Shown in pieces: positions 9,939 to 18,872 of a stretch of 64,000 nt of DNA. The stretch comes from Photobacterium pectinilyticum (GTDB lineage Bacteria > Pseudomonadota > Gammaproteobacteria > Enterobacterales > Vibrionaceae), in contig NZ_JANEYT010000011.1 in assembly GCF_024357955.1 (NCBI RefSeq), positions 1 to 64,000 of the forward strand. Direction: 5' to 3'. Every line of letters begins with the position of its first letter. The first letter of the stretch is position 1. The notes beneath the pieces were generated by a model. That model searched no databases. It had not been told where the DNA came from and was given only the letters and a program-made list of their open reading frames with translations. Position numbers and translations under genes: made by a program.

Positions 9939-10388
9939 ATGGATTTAGTCACTGAGCGGTTTAGTAAGCAATACAGTAGTTCTCCAGATGTATCCCGTGA
10001 TATTGCTGATGATATGCAGCAATATCTGCGGAGTAATCAAGTTTCACAAGAGGTCATTGATCAAGTAGAGCTATGTCTTGTCGAAGTGGTTAATAATGCG
10101 TATGAGCATGCTTATCAATACTCAGATAAATTGCCGATAGAATGTTCATGCTTTTTTAACTCGGATAATGAATTGGTCTTTGAAGTGTCAGATTATGGAA
10201 AGTCGATGACCAAAGATGAGTTTAACCGAGTTGTTAATGGTGAGTTTATTGAACCGGACCCAGAAGATCCTGAAACTTGGACGACATCGGGGCGAGGGTT
10301 CATTATTGTTGTGCAGCTAACTGATGATCTTGAATATATTCAAAGTGGTAATAAAAATACCTTTAAAATTTTAAAACGCGCGAAATAA
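9939..10388 (+). CDS. RsbW/SpoIIAB-like serine kinase (HATPase fold)
   Basis: A 149-residue GHKL ATPase domain with the N box ELCLVEVVNNAYEHAY, the G1 box VSDYGKSM and the G2 box TSGRGFIIVVQL. This matches stand-alone anti-sigma-factor-type Ser/Thr kinases. Together with the STAS protein (8395) and PP2C regulator (7184) it completes a partner-switching set. No sigma factor gene is nearby, so the final output may be post-translational, as in other biofilm partner switches. Ends 19 bp before the GH2 gene. Confidence 0.85.
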   Translation: MDLVTERFSKQYSSSPDVSRDIADDMQQYLRSNQVSQEVIDQVELCLVEVVNNAYEHAYQYSDKLPIECSCFFNSDNELVFEVSDYGKSMTKDEFNRVVNGEFIEPDPEDPETWTTSGRGFIIVVQLTDDLEYIQSGNKNTFKILKRAK

Positions 10389-10407
10389 TAACGTCTATAA
10401 GGAAAAT

Positions 10408-12558
10408 ATGAGAATAATATTACTATTGACGTTATTCTCATTATCTTCTTGCGCCTCTGTTTCAGATAATAATGATTGGATTGTTAATAAGCAATCATTA
10501 AATGGAAACTGGCGCCTCGAGATAATTGATGAAAATGACAATTGGGCAGGGCAATATAATGTCACTGTCCCAGGGCATTGGAAAACGTCTGGAGTCAATT
10601 ATGCTGGAGTTGCGTATTATCATCGGCAATTCAATGTTGACCGCCTTTTCGATTCGGGCCGGGTTTGGCTTGAGTTAGATGGTGTTGACTATGAATCTGC
10701 CGTGACGGTTAATAGTAAATATATTTCTCGTAATGTTGGGTATTTTATCCCTCATCAGGTGGAGCTTACTGGCCATCTTCAGGCTGGCACAAATGCATTG
10801 AATGTATGGGTGAATAGCCCTGATGAGCAACAAACAGCCGATTGGTCACTGCATAAAACACTCATAAAAGGCGTCTTGAATCATCATGACACCCGACCTG
10901 GTGGTGCTTGGTCTGATAAAGGCCAAGATTGGAACTCAGGGGGGATATGGGGCGATGTAACAATCAGGCAAACCGGCCCGATTGCGTTGCAGGCAGTAAA
11001 AGTTCGCCCCCAAGTGAATAATATTGAAAAGAAAGTCACATCAGCAGACATCCGGCTCGTTGTGGATTCAATTCGTGAGGCTTCGGCGACCATAGAGATG
11101 GTACTGCAGCACCAAGGTGGTAACGACTCTGAGCACTACGTTATTGAAGAGCAAATTAAGTCAGGACAAACGACAGTTGAACTTGCTTTACCTCAAGTAC
11201 CCCGAGCGTTGTGGTGGCCTTGGGATTGGGGTAAACCCAACCTTTACGATCTTTCAATTTCCGTTTTCATTGATGGTCAACTGACTGATCAGAAAACAGT
11301 GCCTGTCGGCTTCAGGGAAATAAGACTTGATAGCGAGAATAAACAGTTTCTGGTAAACGGACAGCCCTATTTTATCAGGGGAACCAATTATATTGCCAGT
11401 CAATGGCTTGGTGAAGTAACGGCTGGGCAATATCAGCAAGATCTTACCTTGATGAAAGATGCCAATATCAATAGTGTTCGGGTACATGCCCATGTTGCCG
11501 GCAAAGCGTTTTATGATTTAGCCGATAAGTCGGGTTTGGTTATCTGGCAAGACTTCCCTTTGCAGTGGGGCTACAGTGACACACCGAGTTTTGCTTTTGA
11601 AGCTGCTCGTCAAGCCAAAGCGATGACCGACTTATTGTATAACCATCCTTCAATTGCATTCTGGTCGGGGCATAATGAGCCGCCTTGGGATGCACCATGG
11701 ATGCAGTATAAATACCCTTCATATCAGCCGAATCAAAACAAACAGTTAACTGAGAGCGTCTATCAAGCACTTACCAGAGCAGGAGACGGAAGGGTGGTGC
11801 GTAAAGCCTCATACACCCACGAGCACCCATGGCTAGGCTGGTATTCAGGCTCATACAAAGATTACCGTACTTACCAGCCCTCAATGATTGTCAGTGAGTT
11901 CGGTGCGCAGGCCATGCCTAGCTGGGCCCTGATGGAAGAGATCCTACAAGGCCAGATGGAGTGGCCCCTGAGAGAGGGTGTTTTAAACACACTCAAATAT
12001 CACAATTACCAGCATCATGAAACCCTGAATGTTGCCCATGTGCAACAAGGTGAATCTCTATCACATTTTTGGAATAATTCTCAGGAATATCAAAGGTTAG
12101 TAACCAAATTTGCAGCTGAGCATCTAAGGTTGAATAAAGGTGAAGGGGTCGCTGCAATTTATCAATTTATGTTTGTTGATAGTTGGCCATCGGTTACTTG
12201 GTCTGTATTGGATGTTGAACGTACTCCTAAGCCGGGTTACCAGGCGTTGAAGATGTCATATCAGCCTTTGTTGGCGGTAGCCGACGCAGAGTTATTATCA
12301 GGACGTTCATCAGTGACCCTGACGATTATTAATGACTCTCTAAACCGATTTGAAGATGCCACCTTGGTTGTAACTAACCGCTATAACCAAGCGCGCTGGG
12401 AGTTTAATGGCTTGTTGATTGAAGCAAACTCGAAATTGGTTGTGGCAACTGATCAACCTCTAAATGGGCTGGCATCATACCTAACACTTGAAGTTAAGGA
12501 CAACAACGGCAAGACGGTCAGTATCAATCGCTATCTTGCAGAGGATTTGGAAGGCTAA
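10408..12558 (+). CDS. Glycoside hydrolase family 2 lipoprotein
   Basis: 716 residues. A lipoprotein signal with lipobox LSSC puts the modified Cys at residue 15. A sugar-binding jelly-roll (about 30-200), an Ig-like domain and a TIM barrel follow. The GH2 acid/base is in SGHNEPP (E424) and the nucleophile in VSEFGAQ (E497). The barrel resembles beta-mannosidase and beta-glucuronidase-type GH2 enzymes; the substrate is not clear. As a periplasm-facing lipoprotein in a synthesis operon it may trim or edit the nascent polysaccharide. AAGGA precedes the ATG; the next gene starts 4 bp after its stop. Confidence 0.88.
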   Translation: MRIILLLTLFSLSSCASVSDNNDWIVNKQSLNGNWRLEIIDENDNWAGQYNVTVPGHWKTSGVNYAGVAYYHRQFNVDRLFDSGRVWLELDGVDYESAVTVNSKYISRNVGYFIPHQVELTGHLQAGTNALNVWVNSPDEQQTADWSLHKTLIKGVLNHHDTRPGGAWSDKGQDWNSGGIWGDVTIRQTGPIALQAVKVRPQVNNIEKKVTSADIRLVVDSIREASATIEMVLQHQGGNDSEHYVIEEQIKSGQTTVELALPQVPRALWWPWDWGKPNLYDLSISVFIDGQLTDQKTVPVGFREIRLDSENKQFLVNGQPYFIRGTNYIASQWLGEVTAGQYQQDLTLMKDANINSVRVHAHVAGKAFYDLADKSGLVIWQDFPLQWGYSDTPSFAFEAARQAKAMTDLLYNHPSIAFWSGHNEPPWDAPWMQYKYPSYQPNQNKQLTESVYQALTRAGDGRVVRKASYTHEHPWLGWYSGSYKDYRTYQPSMIVSEFGAQAMPSWALMEEILQGQMEWPLREGVLNTLKYHNYQHHETLNVAHVQQGESLSHFWNNSQEYQRLVTKFAAEHLRLNKGEGVAAIYQFMFVDSWPSVTWSVLDVERTPKPGYQALKMSYQPLLAVADAELLSGRSSVTLTIINDSLNRFEDATLVVTNRYNQARWEFNGLLIEANSKLVVATDQPLNGLASYLTLEVKDNNGKTVSINRYLAEDLEG

Positions 12559-12561
12559 ATT

Positions 12562-14229
12562 ATGACAAAAATACTTAGCTATCTACTGGGAGCTACAATG
12601 GTATTTTCTGCACATAGTGCCGATATCATGGTTAATCAAATGGGATATCTGCCGAGTGGAGATAAATATGCCTATCTCTTGGCGGAAGAGCCTTCCGACA
12701 TCCAACTGTTATCTGTGCTAGATGGCCGCTTAGTTGCCAAGCTAGAAAGCGCAGATGCCGTTTCATTGCCTGACGAACGCAGGGTTCGCGCGATTGATTT
12801 TAGTCAAGTGAAGACTCCTGGTTGGTATAAGCTGGTGAGTGATAACGGTCAATCAGTTCCGTTTCCCATCGAAGCTGATGCTTATGAGCCGCTCAATGAA
12901 CGCTTGGTCCATGCCCTTTACCTGCAGCGATCTGGCATGGTGGTGAATGACCGTGCGACGGGGATGAACCGTCCGCAAAGCCATATGCAAGATGGTCAAA
13001 TTTTCCGAACTGATGCTTTCCATAAAGCCGGTACCCATTTAGATGTGGTTGGTGGTTGGTATGATGCTGGAGATTTTGGTAAATATGTCGCGACGACAAC
13101 GATCACGGTGGCGAGGTTGTTGGAAGCTTACCGACAAACCCCTCAGTTGTATTCTGATACCAAGCAACCGGGTAGTGACAAGCCAGCCATCATCGATGAA
13201 TCTATTTATGCCCTGGATTGGCTGCTTAAAATGCAGCGTGAAGATGGGGCAGTGTACCGTAAAGTCTCTGGTGCGAGTTGGCCTGCAAAAATTGGCCCAT
13301 GGCAAGACAACCAGACCCGCTTTATATATGGCGTTAGTACACCAGAGACGGCGAAGTTTGCTGCGACCATGGCGTTTGCGGCAAGAACGATAAAGCCGTT
13401 CGATGCCGATCTTTCCCGACAATATCTTAGTGCAGCTATCCATGCGGCTAACTACCTTGCAAGCCAGGATGGACAGTACTTTGATTGGCAGGAGGGTGAT
13501 GATTCGGGCTCTGGCCCTTATATGGCGAATAAATTCGACAAGGAAGCGTCATTGGAAACTGATGTTGATGATCGGCTTTGGGCTTATGCCGAGCTTTATA
13601 TCACGACAGGGCAAGATAAATTTAAACGCGCCTTCCAAGATAACTATGACCCGCAGTGGATAGATATTTTTGAATGGAAGAACCCAGCATTAATGGGGGT
13701 CTGGCACCTTATTCTTGCCGAGGAAAAAGGGGCGTTTAGAGATCAACTAGCCAATGACCTGGATCAGGTGGCTTCGCGTTATCTCCAACAGTCTCAGCAG
13801 TCTCCATTTAGGGTTGCTAACCAGCGCTTTATTTGGGGCTCTAACAAGATGACTGCCGAAGCGGGAATATTGATTGCTTGGGCTGATTTTGCCAAAGGAC
13901 GGTTGGACAATCGTACGTCTGTTCAATCTCAAATAGATTATCTACTTGGGGCAAATGCGTTTGATATGAGTTTTGTCACTAACAGTGGTACTTACTCGGT
14001 ACGAAACCTTCATCATTTGTACCGCATTGCGACTGGAGTTAGCTTGCCTGGTTACCTAGTCGGCGGGCCTAATGAAATGGCGCAAGCCGGAGTTGCACCG
14101 AAAAATATGGGGATGCTGAGCTACATAGATAGTGAGAAGTCGTATGCAGTAAATGAATTCGCTATTGACTATAACGCCAGTCTGATTGGTTTGATTGCCG
14201 TGCATCACGCTTACTTTAATCATTATTAA
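12562..14229 (+). CDS. Glycoside hydrolase family 9 (endoglucanase-type), secreted
   Basis: 555 residues with a signal peptide (cleavage likely after AHSA), an N-terminal Ig-like CelD_N domain (about 20-105) and a GH9 (alpha/alpha)6 barrel. Catalytic features are present: GGWYDAGDFGKYV with D168 and D171 (base) and YAVNEFAIDYNAS with the acid E532; the conserved SVRNLHH segment is also there. GH9 enzymes mostly cleave beta-1,4-glucans. In this operon it parallels the periplasmic cellulase found in many synthase operons, so it probably processes the operon's own product. This hints at a beta-1,4-linked glucan or glucomannan backbone (inference). Confidence 0.9.
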   Translation: MTKILSYLLGATMVFSAHSADIMVNQMGYLPSGDKYAYLLAEEPSDIQLLSVLDGRLVAKLESADAVSLPDERRVRAIDFSQVKTPGWYKLVSDNGQSVPFPIEADAYEPLNERLVHALYLQRSGMVVNDRATGMNRPQSHMQDGQIFRTDAFHKAGTHLDVVGGWYDAGDFGKYVATTTITVARLLEAYRQTPQLYSDTKQPGSDKPAIIDESIYALDWLLKMQREDGAVYRKVSGASWPAKIGPWQDNQTRFIYGVSTPETAKFAATMAFAARTIKPFDADLSRQYLSAAIHAANYLASQDGQYFDWQEGDDSGSGPYMANKFDKEASLETDVDDRLWAYAELYITTGQDKFKRAFQDNYDPQWIDIFEWKNPALMGVWHLILAEEKGAFRDQLANDLDQVASRYLQQSQQSPFRVANQRFIWGSNKMTAEAGILIAWADFAKGRLDNRTSVQSQIDYLLGANAFDMSFVTNSGTYSVRNLHHLYRIATGVSLPGYLVGGPNEMAQAGVAPKNMGMLSYIDSEKSYAVNEFAIDYNASLIGLIAVHHAYFNHY

Positions 14230-14244
14230 CCGGAGTGAGAGCTC

Positions 14245-16110
14245 ATGGATTTTTATTTCAAGGAATTCGAACATCGTAAGCCACCGGGTCCGGTGCCTTA
14301 TAGTATGTCGAGAGAATTACTTTATCAGTACCTTGCCACGTGTAATCTCACTTTGGGTATTTGGTACCTGTGGTGGCGTTGGTCATATGCGTTGAACTAT
14401 GACGCAATGTGGTTTTCATTTCCGCTGGTCTTTGCTGAATCCTGTGCTTTTATTGGCTCGGTCTTATTTACCTTCAACTTATGGAAGACCAAGGACGAGC
14501 CGAAGAAGACGCCCCCGCATACGATAAATGAATGTGTGGCTAAAGACAGTCCAGAGGGTTCTGAAACAAGACCTATCAGCATTGACGTCTTCTTCCCGAG
14601 CTATGACGAAGAACCAGAATTGGTTAGGCTGAGCATTGAAGATGCGCAGAAGATCCGCTACCCCCATGACATCGAAATTAAGATATTCATTCTCGATGAT
14701 GGCAAGCGTCCGGCAATGAAAGCCCTGGCGGAAGAGATGGGCGTCGAGTACATAACTCGGGAAAATAACATCGGCTTTAAGGCCGGTAACCTACGTAATG
14801 CTCTAGAGCAAACCTATGGCGACTTTATTGTTATCTGTGATGCCGATACCCGCCCGTTCCCAACTATCCTTGAACATACCATGGGATACTTCCGCGATCC
14901 TGATGTTGCCTGGGTTCAGACTCCACAATGGTTTTTTGACTTACCGGAGGGCGAGCGTCTACCTAATTGGCTGCAGCGTAAACTGGGTAAATGGGCTGCG
15001 CCTATTGGCCGTGGGTTTGAGAAATTTTATGGGCCGGTGAAAATTGGTGAGGATCCTTATGTTAATGATCCGCAAATGTTCTATGACGTTATTCAGCGTC
15101 GTCGTAACTGGGTGAACGCTTCATTTTGTTGTGGTGCAGGCTCGATCCACCGTCGTGAAGCTGTTATGGAAGCGGCGCTTCGTAGTTACAGTGAGCAAAT
15201 CAGCAAAGAGCATAAGGAAATCGAGAAACAGATCCGTAAGATCACTAAAGAGAAAGCGGTTGATCAAGACGTCTCTGATAACCTTCGCCAAGAAATTATC
15301 TTCGATACCGAATTTACCCCGTATAAATTCCATGTATCGGAAGATATTTATACCTCTATTGTTCTGCACTCAGATACCGAAAGGAACTGGCGTTCGGTTC
15401 AACACCCTGAGGTAGAAAGCAAGATGTTATCACCACAGGATCTTCAAACCTGGACCGTGCAGCGCTTCAAGTATTCCGGTGGCTCAATTGATATTTTCAT
15501 GAATGATAATCCTCTGTTTAGAAAAGGGATGAACCTGAAACAGAAGCTGATGTACGGTGCCAGCTTCTGGTCAAATTTGTCGGCAGTGTGGAATATTATT
15601 TTCCTTACTTGCCCAATCATTTATTTCCTAACCAGTATCGCACCAGTCAGCGCTTATGATGTGACTTTTTACTTGCACTTTATTCCGTTCGTACTAACGG
15701 CTGAACTTGCCATGATGGTTGGTACCTGGGGAGTCGCAGGCTACAAAGGGAAAACCAACTTCCTCTCCTTCTTCCCAGTCAACATGAGGGCATTGTGGAC
15801 GGTACTACGTGGTCGTAAGATCAGTTTCCCTGCGACACCAAAAGAAAGGCAGGATGGCTTTTTTGGTCACTTGGTTATACCGCAGATACTCGTCTTTGGC
15901 TTGAGCTTCTTTAGCATGTGCTTTGCTTGGTTTAGTTATTTCACCGGCATGTTTGGCAGTTATTCTATCGGCGGGCTGGTATTTAATAGTTTTTGGACCA
16001 TTAACAACATGATGGCGATGTGGGGGATGATTGCTGCCGCTTATTGGACGCCACCACCAGCAGATAAGAAGCAGGAACAGGAATCTGAGGAATTAGAATA
16101 TGGAATTTAA
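14245..16110 (+). CDS. Membrane GT2 polysaccharide synthase, cellulose-synthase-like, without PilZ
   Basis: 621 residues. Two N-terminal membrane spans, a cytosolic GT2 domain, then about five C-terminal spans. Processive synthase motifs are present: DD at 151-152, DAD at 199-201, FCCGAGS near 293, SED (in place of TED) with D367, and Q406-RFK in place of QxxRW. The C-terminus stops soon after the last span (KKQEQESEELEYGI), so the c-di-GMP-binding PilZ domain of BcsA is missing. A partly charged helical insert (about 310-345) lies between the FCCGAGS and SED motifs. Likely polymerises the sugar and carries it across the inner membrane. It overlaps the next gene by 11 bp. Confidence 0.9.
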   Translation: MDFYFKEFEHRKPPGPVPYSMSRELLYQYLATCNLTLGIWYLWWRWSYALNYDAMWFSFPLVFAESCAFIGSVLFTFNLWKTKDEPKKTPPHTINECVAKDSPEGSETRPISIDVFFPSYDEEPELVRLSIEDAQKIRYPHDIEIKIFILDDGKRPAMKALAEEMGVEYITRENNIGFKAGNLRNALEQTYGDFIVICDADTRPFPTILEHTMGYFRDPDVAWVQTPQWFFDLPEGERLPNWLQRKLGKWAAPIGRGFEKFYGPVKIGEDPYVNDPQMFYDVIQRRRNWVNASFCCGAGSIHRREAVMEAALRSYSEQISKEHKEIEKQIRKITKEKAVDQDVSDNLRQEIIFDTEFTPYKFHVSEDIYTSIVLHSDTERNWRSVQHPEVESKMLSPQDLQTWTVQRFKYSGGSIDIFMNDNPLFRKGMNLKQKLMYGASFWSNLSAVWNIIFLTCPIIYFLTSIAPVSAYDVTFYLHFIPFVLTAELAMMVGTWGVAGYKGKTNFLSFFPVNMRALWTVLRGRKISFPATPKERQDGFFGHLVIPQILVFGLSFFSMCFAWFSYFTGMFGSYSIGGLVFNSFWTINNMMAMWGMIAAAYWTPPPADKKQEQESEELEYGI

Positions 16111-17422
16111 GCAAGCAGTCGTAAATGCACGGCATCATATCGTCTTTTTATTCGGACTTTTAACGGCACTGGTCATTGCGTTCAATATTGAAACTCGTGA
16201 CTACGGGCATATTTTGGGCAACATTACTTTCGAAGCAACGGAAGAGATCCCGGTGCGTGAAAGCCGCGTGCTTTCTGAAGAAGAATTTGTTTGGGCTAAT
16301 ACGGCGTGGACCTACTTTGAAAATAACTATCAGGAAAATACCGGTTTAGTGAACTCGGTTGATGGCTACCCCTCGACGACCATGTGGGATACCGCTTCTT
16401 ATCTAATGGGCCTACTGGCGGCGGAAAAGCTGAATATAATCAGCCAGAGCACATTTGAATTACGCATGGAAAAAGTGTTGCACACCCTTGCGCGCCTTCC
16501 GTTAATTGATGGCAAACTGCCTAATAAAGCGTATAACACCCAAACGGTTCAAATGGTGGATTACCAGAACCAACCTGTTGAAAACGGGATTGGTTGGTCA
16601 GCCATTGATATTGGCCGAATTCTGGTACCTCTGAATATTATGGTTTGGCAATATCCGAAATTTAACACCCATGTGAATGCGGTGCTAAATCACTGGGATG
16701 TTGGCGTGATGATTAAAGACGGTTACCTGTATGGGTCGCGCCCTCAACAAGATGGCGGGACTGAGATGGAATTGGTTCAGGAAGGGCGTATTGGTTACGA
16801 AGAATATGCTTCGAAAGCGATGTCGTTGATGGGACGAGATGTCTTCAATGCAATGAAATATATCGACTACCTTGAGATGCGAAATATCGATGGTGTCGAG
16901 ATCCCAACTGACTTGCGTGATCCTGCGAAATTCCATGCTCACAATTATGTGGTGAGTGAGTCTTATATTCTGGATAGCTTGGAGTTTGGTGCCGACAGTG
17001 TGTCGAAGATTTTTGCCCACCGTGTTTATAAAGCGCAGGAAAACCGTTATGAACGTACTGGTATTCTGACGGCGGTCAGTGAGGATAACGTCGATGAGGC
17101 CCCTTACTTTGTCTACAACACCGTATTTTCTGATGGTAAAGAGTGGAATGCGATCACCGACCAGGGTGATGATGCCTCACACCTTAAAACGCTTTCAACA
17201 AAAGCAGCGTTTGGTTGGTATGCCTTATATGAAACGGCTTATACCGATTTGCTGATTGAAGATGCTAAAGACTTATTCTCAGAAGAGAAAGGTTGGTATT
17301 CAGGTCGTTATGAAGATGACGGCCGAGTGAACAAAGCCATTACAGCCAATACTAACGGGATTGTTCTGGAATCACTTGCTTATATTGAAAATGGAGCCTT
17401 GCTGAGCGTAGGCGTGAAGTAA
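16100..17422 (+). CDS. DUF3131 protein, membrane-anchored (first of three paralogues)
   Basis: 440 residues with one uncleaved N-terminal span (about 13-28) and a periplasmic alpha-helical domain of the DUF3131 type, which resembles (alpha/alpha)-barrel glycosidase-like folds. Landmarks shared with the next two genes: N-T/E-TGLVN..GYPS near the start, NKAYNTQT, EGR-GYEEYA, YVVSESYILD, and a C-terminal GWYSGRYE..ANTNGIVLESL. Its start lies inside the synthase gene (11-bp overlap), so it is probably translated with the synthase and works beside it. Enzymatic activity is unproven. Of the three paralogues, only this one is held by a membrane span. Confidence 0.8.
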   Translation: MEFKQAVVNARHHIVFLFGLLTALVIAFNIETRDYGHILGNITFEATEEIPVRESRVLSEEEFVWANTAWTYFENNYQENTGLVNSVDGYPSTTMWDTASYLMGLLAAEKLNIISQSTFELRMEKVLHTLARLPLIDGKLPNKAYNTQTVQMVDYQNQPVENGIGWSAIDIGRILVPLNIMVWQYPKFNTHVNAVLNHWDVGVMIKDGYLYGSRPQQDGGTEMELVQEGRIGYEEYASKAMSLMGRDVFNAMKYIDYLEMRNIDGVEIPTDLRDPAKFHAHNYVVSESYILDSLEFGADSVSKIFAHRVYKAQENRYERTGILTAVSEDNVDEAPYFVYNTVFSDGKEWNAITDQGDDASHLKTLSTKAAFGWYALYETAYTDLLIEDAKDLFSEEKGWYSGRYEDDGRVNKAITANTNGIVLESLAYIENGALLSVGVK

Positions 17423-17448
17423 ACCGCAACTTTGATAGGGAGTATCGA

Positions 17449-18852
17449 ATGCGTTATATCATTGTTGGCCTTTTAGGGGTTTTGGCTACCGGTTGCGGTA
17501 ACAAATACAATAGCTTTTCTGAAGATGTCGTCGATAGGAAAAGTCACTGGAGTGTTCCGAAGGCGCGTCAGGGCGCGCTGACGGAACAAGAAATGGATAT
17601 GGCTCGAATCGCCTGGAAGTATTTTGAAAATAACTACCAGGAACCAACCGGGCTTGTTAATGCGGTAAACAATTACCCCTCAGTAACATGGTGGGATTCA
17701 GCGTCTTATATGGCGGGTATGGTAAGTGCGTATGAGTTAGGGATCATTGAAAAAGAAGAATTTAACCGGCGCCTTATTCGTATATTGACAACCTTGAACA
17801 CGCTAGACCTGTTCATGAATGAGTTACCAAATAAGGCTTACAACACCCAAACTGCGGCTAAGGTGGATTACGGTAACCAACCTGGTGAGATTGGCTATTC
17901 AGCCCTCGACTTAGGTCGTTTATTGATTTGGCTACACATTATCAAGCACCGTTACCCTGAGTATGCGACCAGTATTGATTCTGCCATTTTGCGTTGGAAC
18001 TTCTGTAACGTTGTTGATGAAAACGGCACTATGTTTGGCGCTTTGCTGGAGAAAGACAAGCCTGTGCAGTACCTGCAAGAAGGCCGGTTGGGTTATGAAG
18101 AATATGCAGCTAAAGGCTTCCAGTTATGGGGGTTTGATACCACCCAAGCTTCGATGGCTGAACCGTATAGTACGATTAACCTCTATGGCTATGATGTCCC
18201 TTACGATACCCGTGATCCGCGTAAGCTAAAAGCCCACAGCTATGTGGTAACGGAAAGCTATGTATTGGATGGTATCGAGTTAGGTTGGGATTTGGTCGAA
18301 GACCGTTCTGGCCATGACTATAACTATTCTAATGACTGGATTGCGGAATTCGCCTTACAGATTTATCGCGTTCAAGAAGAGCGTTATAAGCAAACGGGTA
18401 TTATCACTGCACGTACTGAACATCAGTTGGCTGGACCTCCGTATTTTGTCTATGACACCATTTATACCGATGGATTTGCGTGGAATACCATTTCGGAGGC
18501 CGGTGAATATCTGCCTCAATATTCCGCTGTCGCTATTAAAGGTGCGATAGGGATGTGGGTGTTGTGGGATACCGAGTACACCGATTTGCTGTTTGATCAT
18601 ATTGCACATCTATATGATCGGGAAAAGGGCTTTTATGAAGGGATCTTTGAGAATGGTACTGGCTTGATTAATACCTTCACCTCGAATAATAACGGTATCA
18701 CCCTCGAGATCCTTCTCTACAAACAAGAAGGAAAGCTGCTGAAGTATAAAGACAATGTTGCACCAAGCCTGTGGGAAAAAGCGCTTGAATCACCGTTTGG
18801 CTATGAAGGGCAGTGCTTGCCACGTAAAGGGGCTTTTAATAGCAAGCTCTAA
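17449..18852 (+). CDS. DUF3131 lipoprotein (second paralogue)
   Basis: 467 residues starting with a lipoprotein signal (VLATGCGNKY, Cys at 16) and followed by the same DUF3131 domain as the genes on both sides: TGLVNAVNNYPS, NKAYNTQTAAKVDYGNQP, EGRLGYEEYAAKG, YVVTESYVLDG, and GFYEGIFENGTG..NNNGITLEIL. GGGAG lies in front of the ATG. Kept motifs and matching length suggest it arose by tandem duplication and is still under selection. Likely sits in the periplasm on a lipid anchor, handling or modifying the polymer; the exact job is unknown. Confidence 0.8.
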   Translation: MRYIIVGLLGVLATGCGNKYNSFSEDVVDRKSHWSVPKARQGALTEQEMDMARIAWKYFENNYQEPTGLVNAVNNYPSVTWWDSASYMAGMVSAYELGIIEKEEFNRRLIRILTTLNTLDLFMNELPNKAYNTQTAAKVDYGNQPGEIGYSALDLGRLLIWLHIIKHRYPEYATSIDSAILRWNFCNVVDENGTMFGALLEKDKPVQYLQEGRLGYEEYAAKGFQLWGFDTTQASMAEPYSTINLYGYDVPYDTRDPRKLKAHSYVVTESYVLDGIELGWDLVEDRSGHDYNYSNDWIAEFALQIYRVQEERYKQTGIITARTEHQLAGPPYFVYDTIYTDGFAWNTISEAGEYLPQYSAVAIKGAIGMWVLWDTEYTDLLFDHIAHLYDREKGFYEGIFENGTGLINTFTSNNNGITLEILLYKQEGKLLKYKDNVAPSLWEKALESPFGYEGQCLPRKGAFNSKL

Positions 18853-18872
18853 CTGCCTTTGAAAGGAAATAG

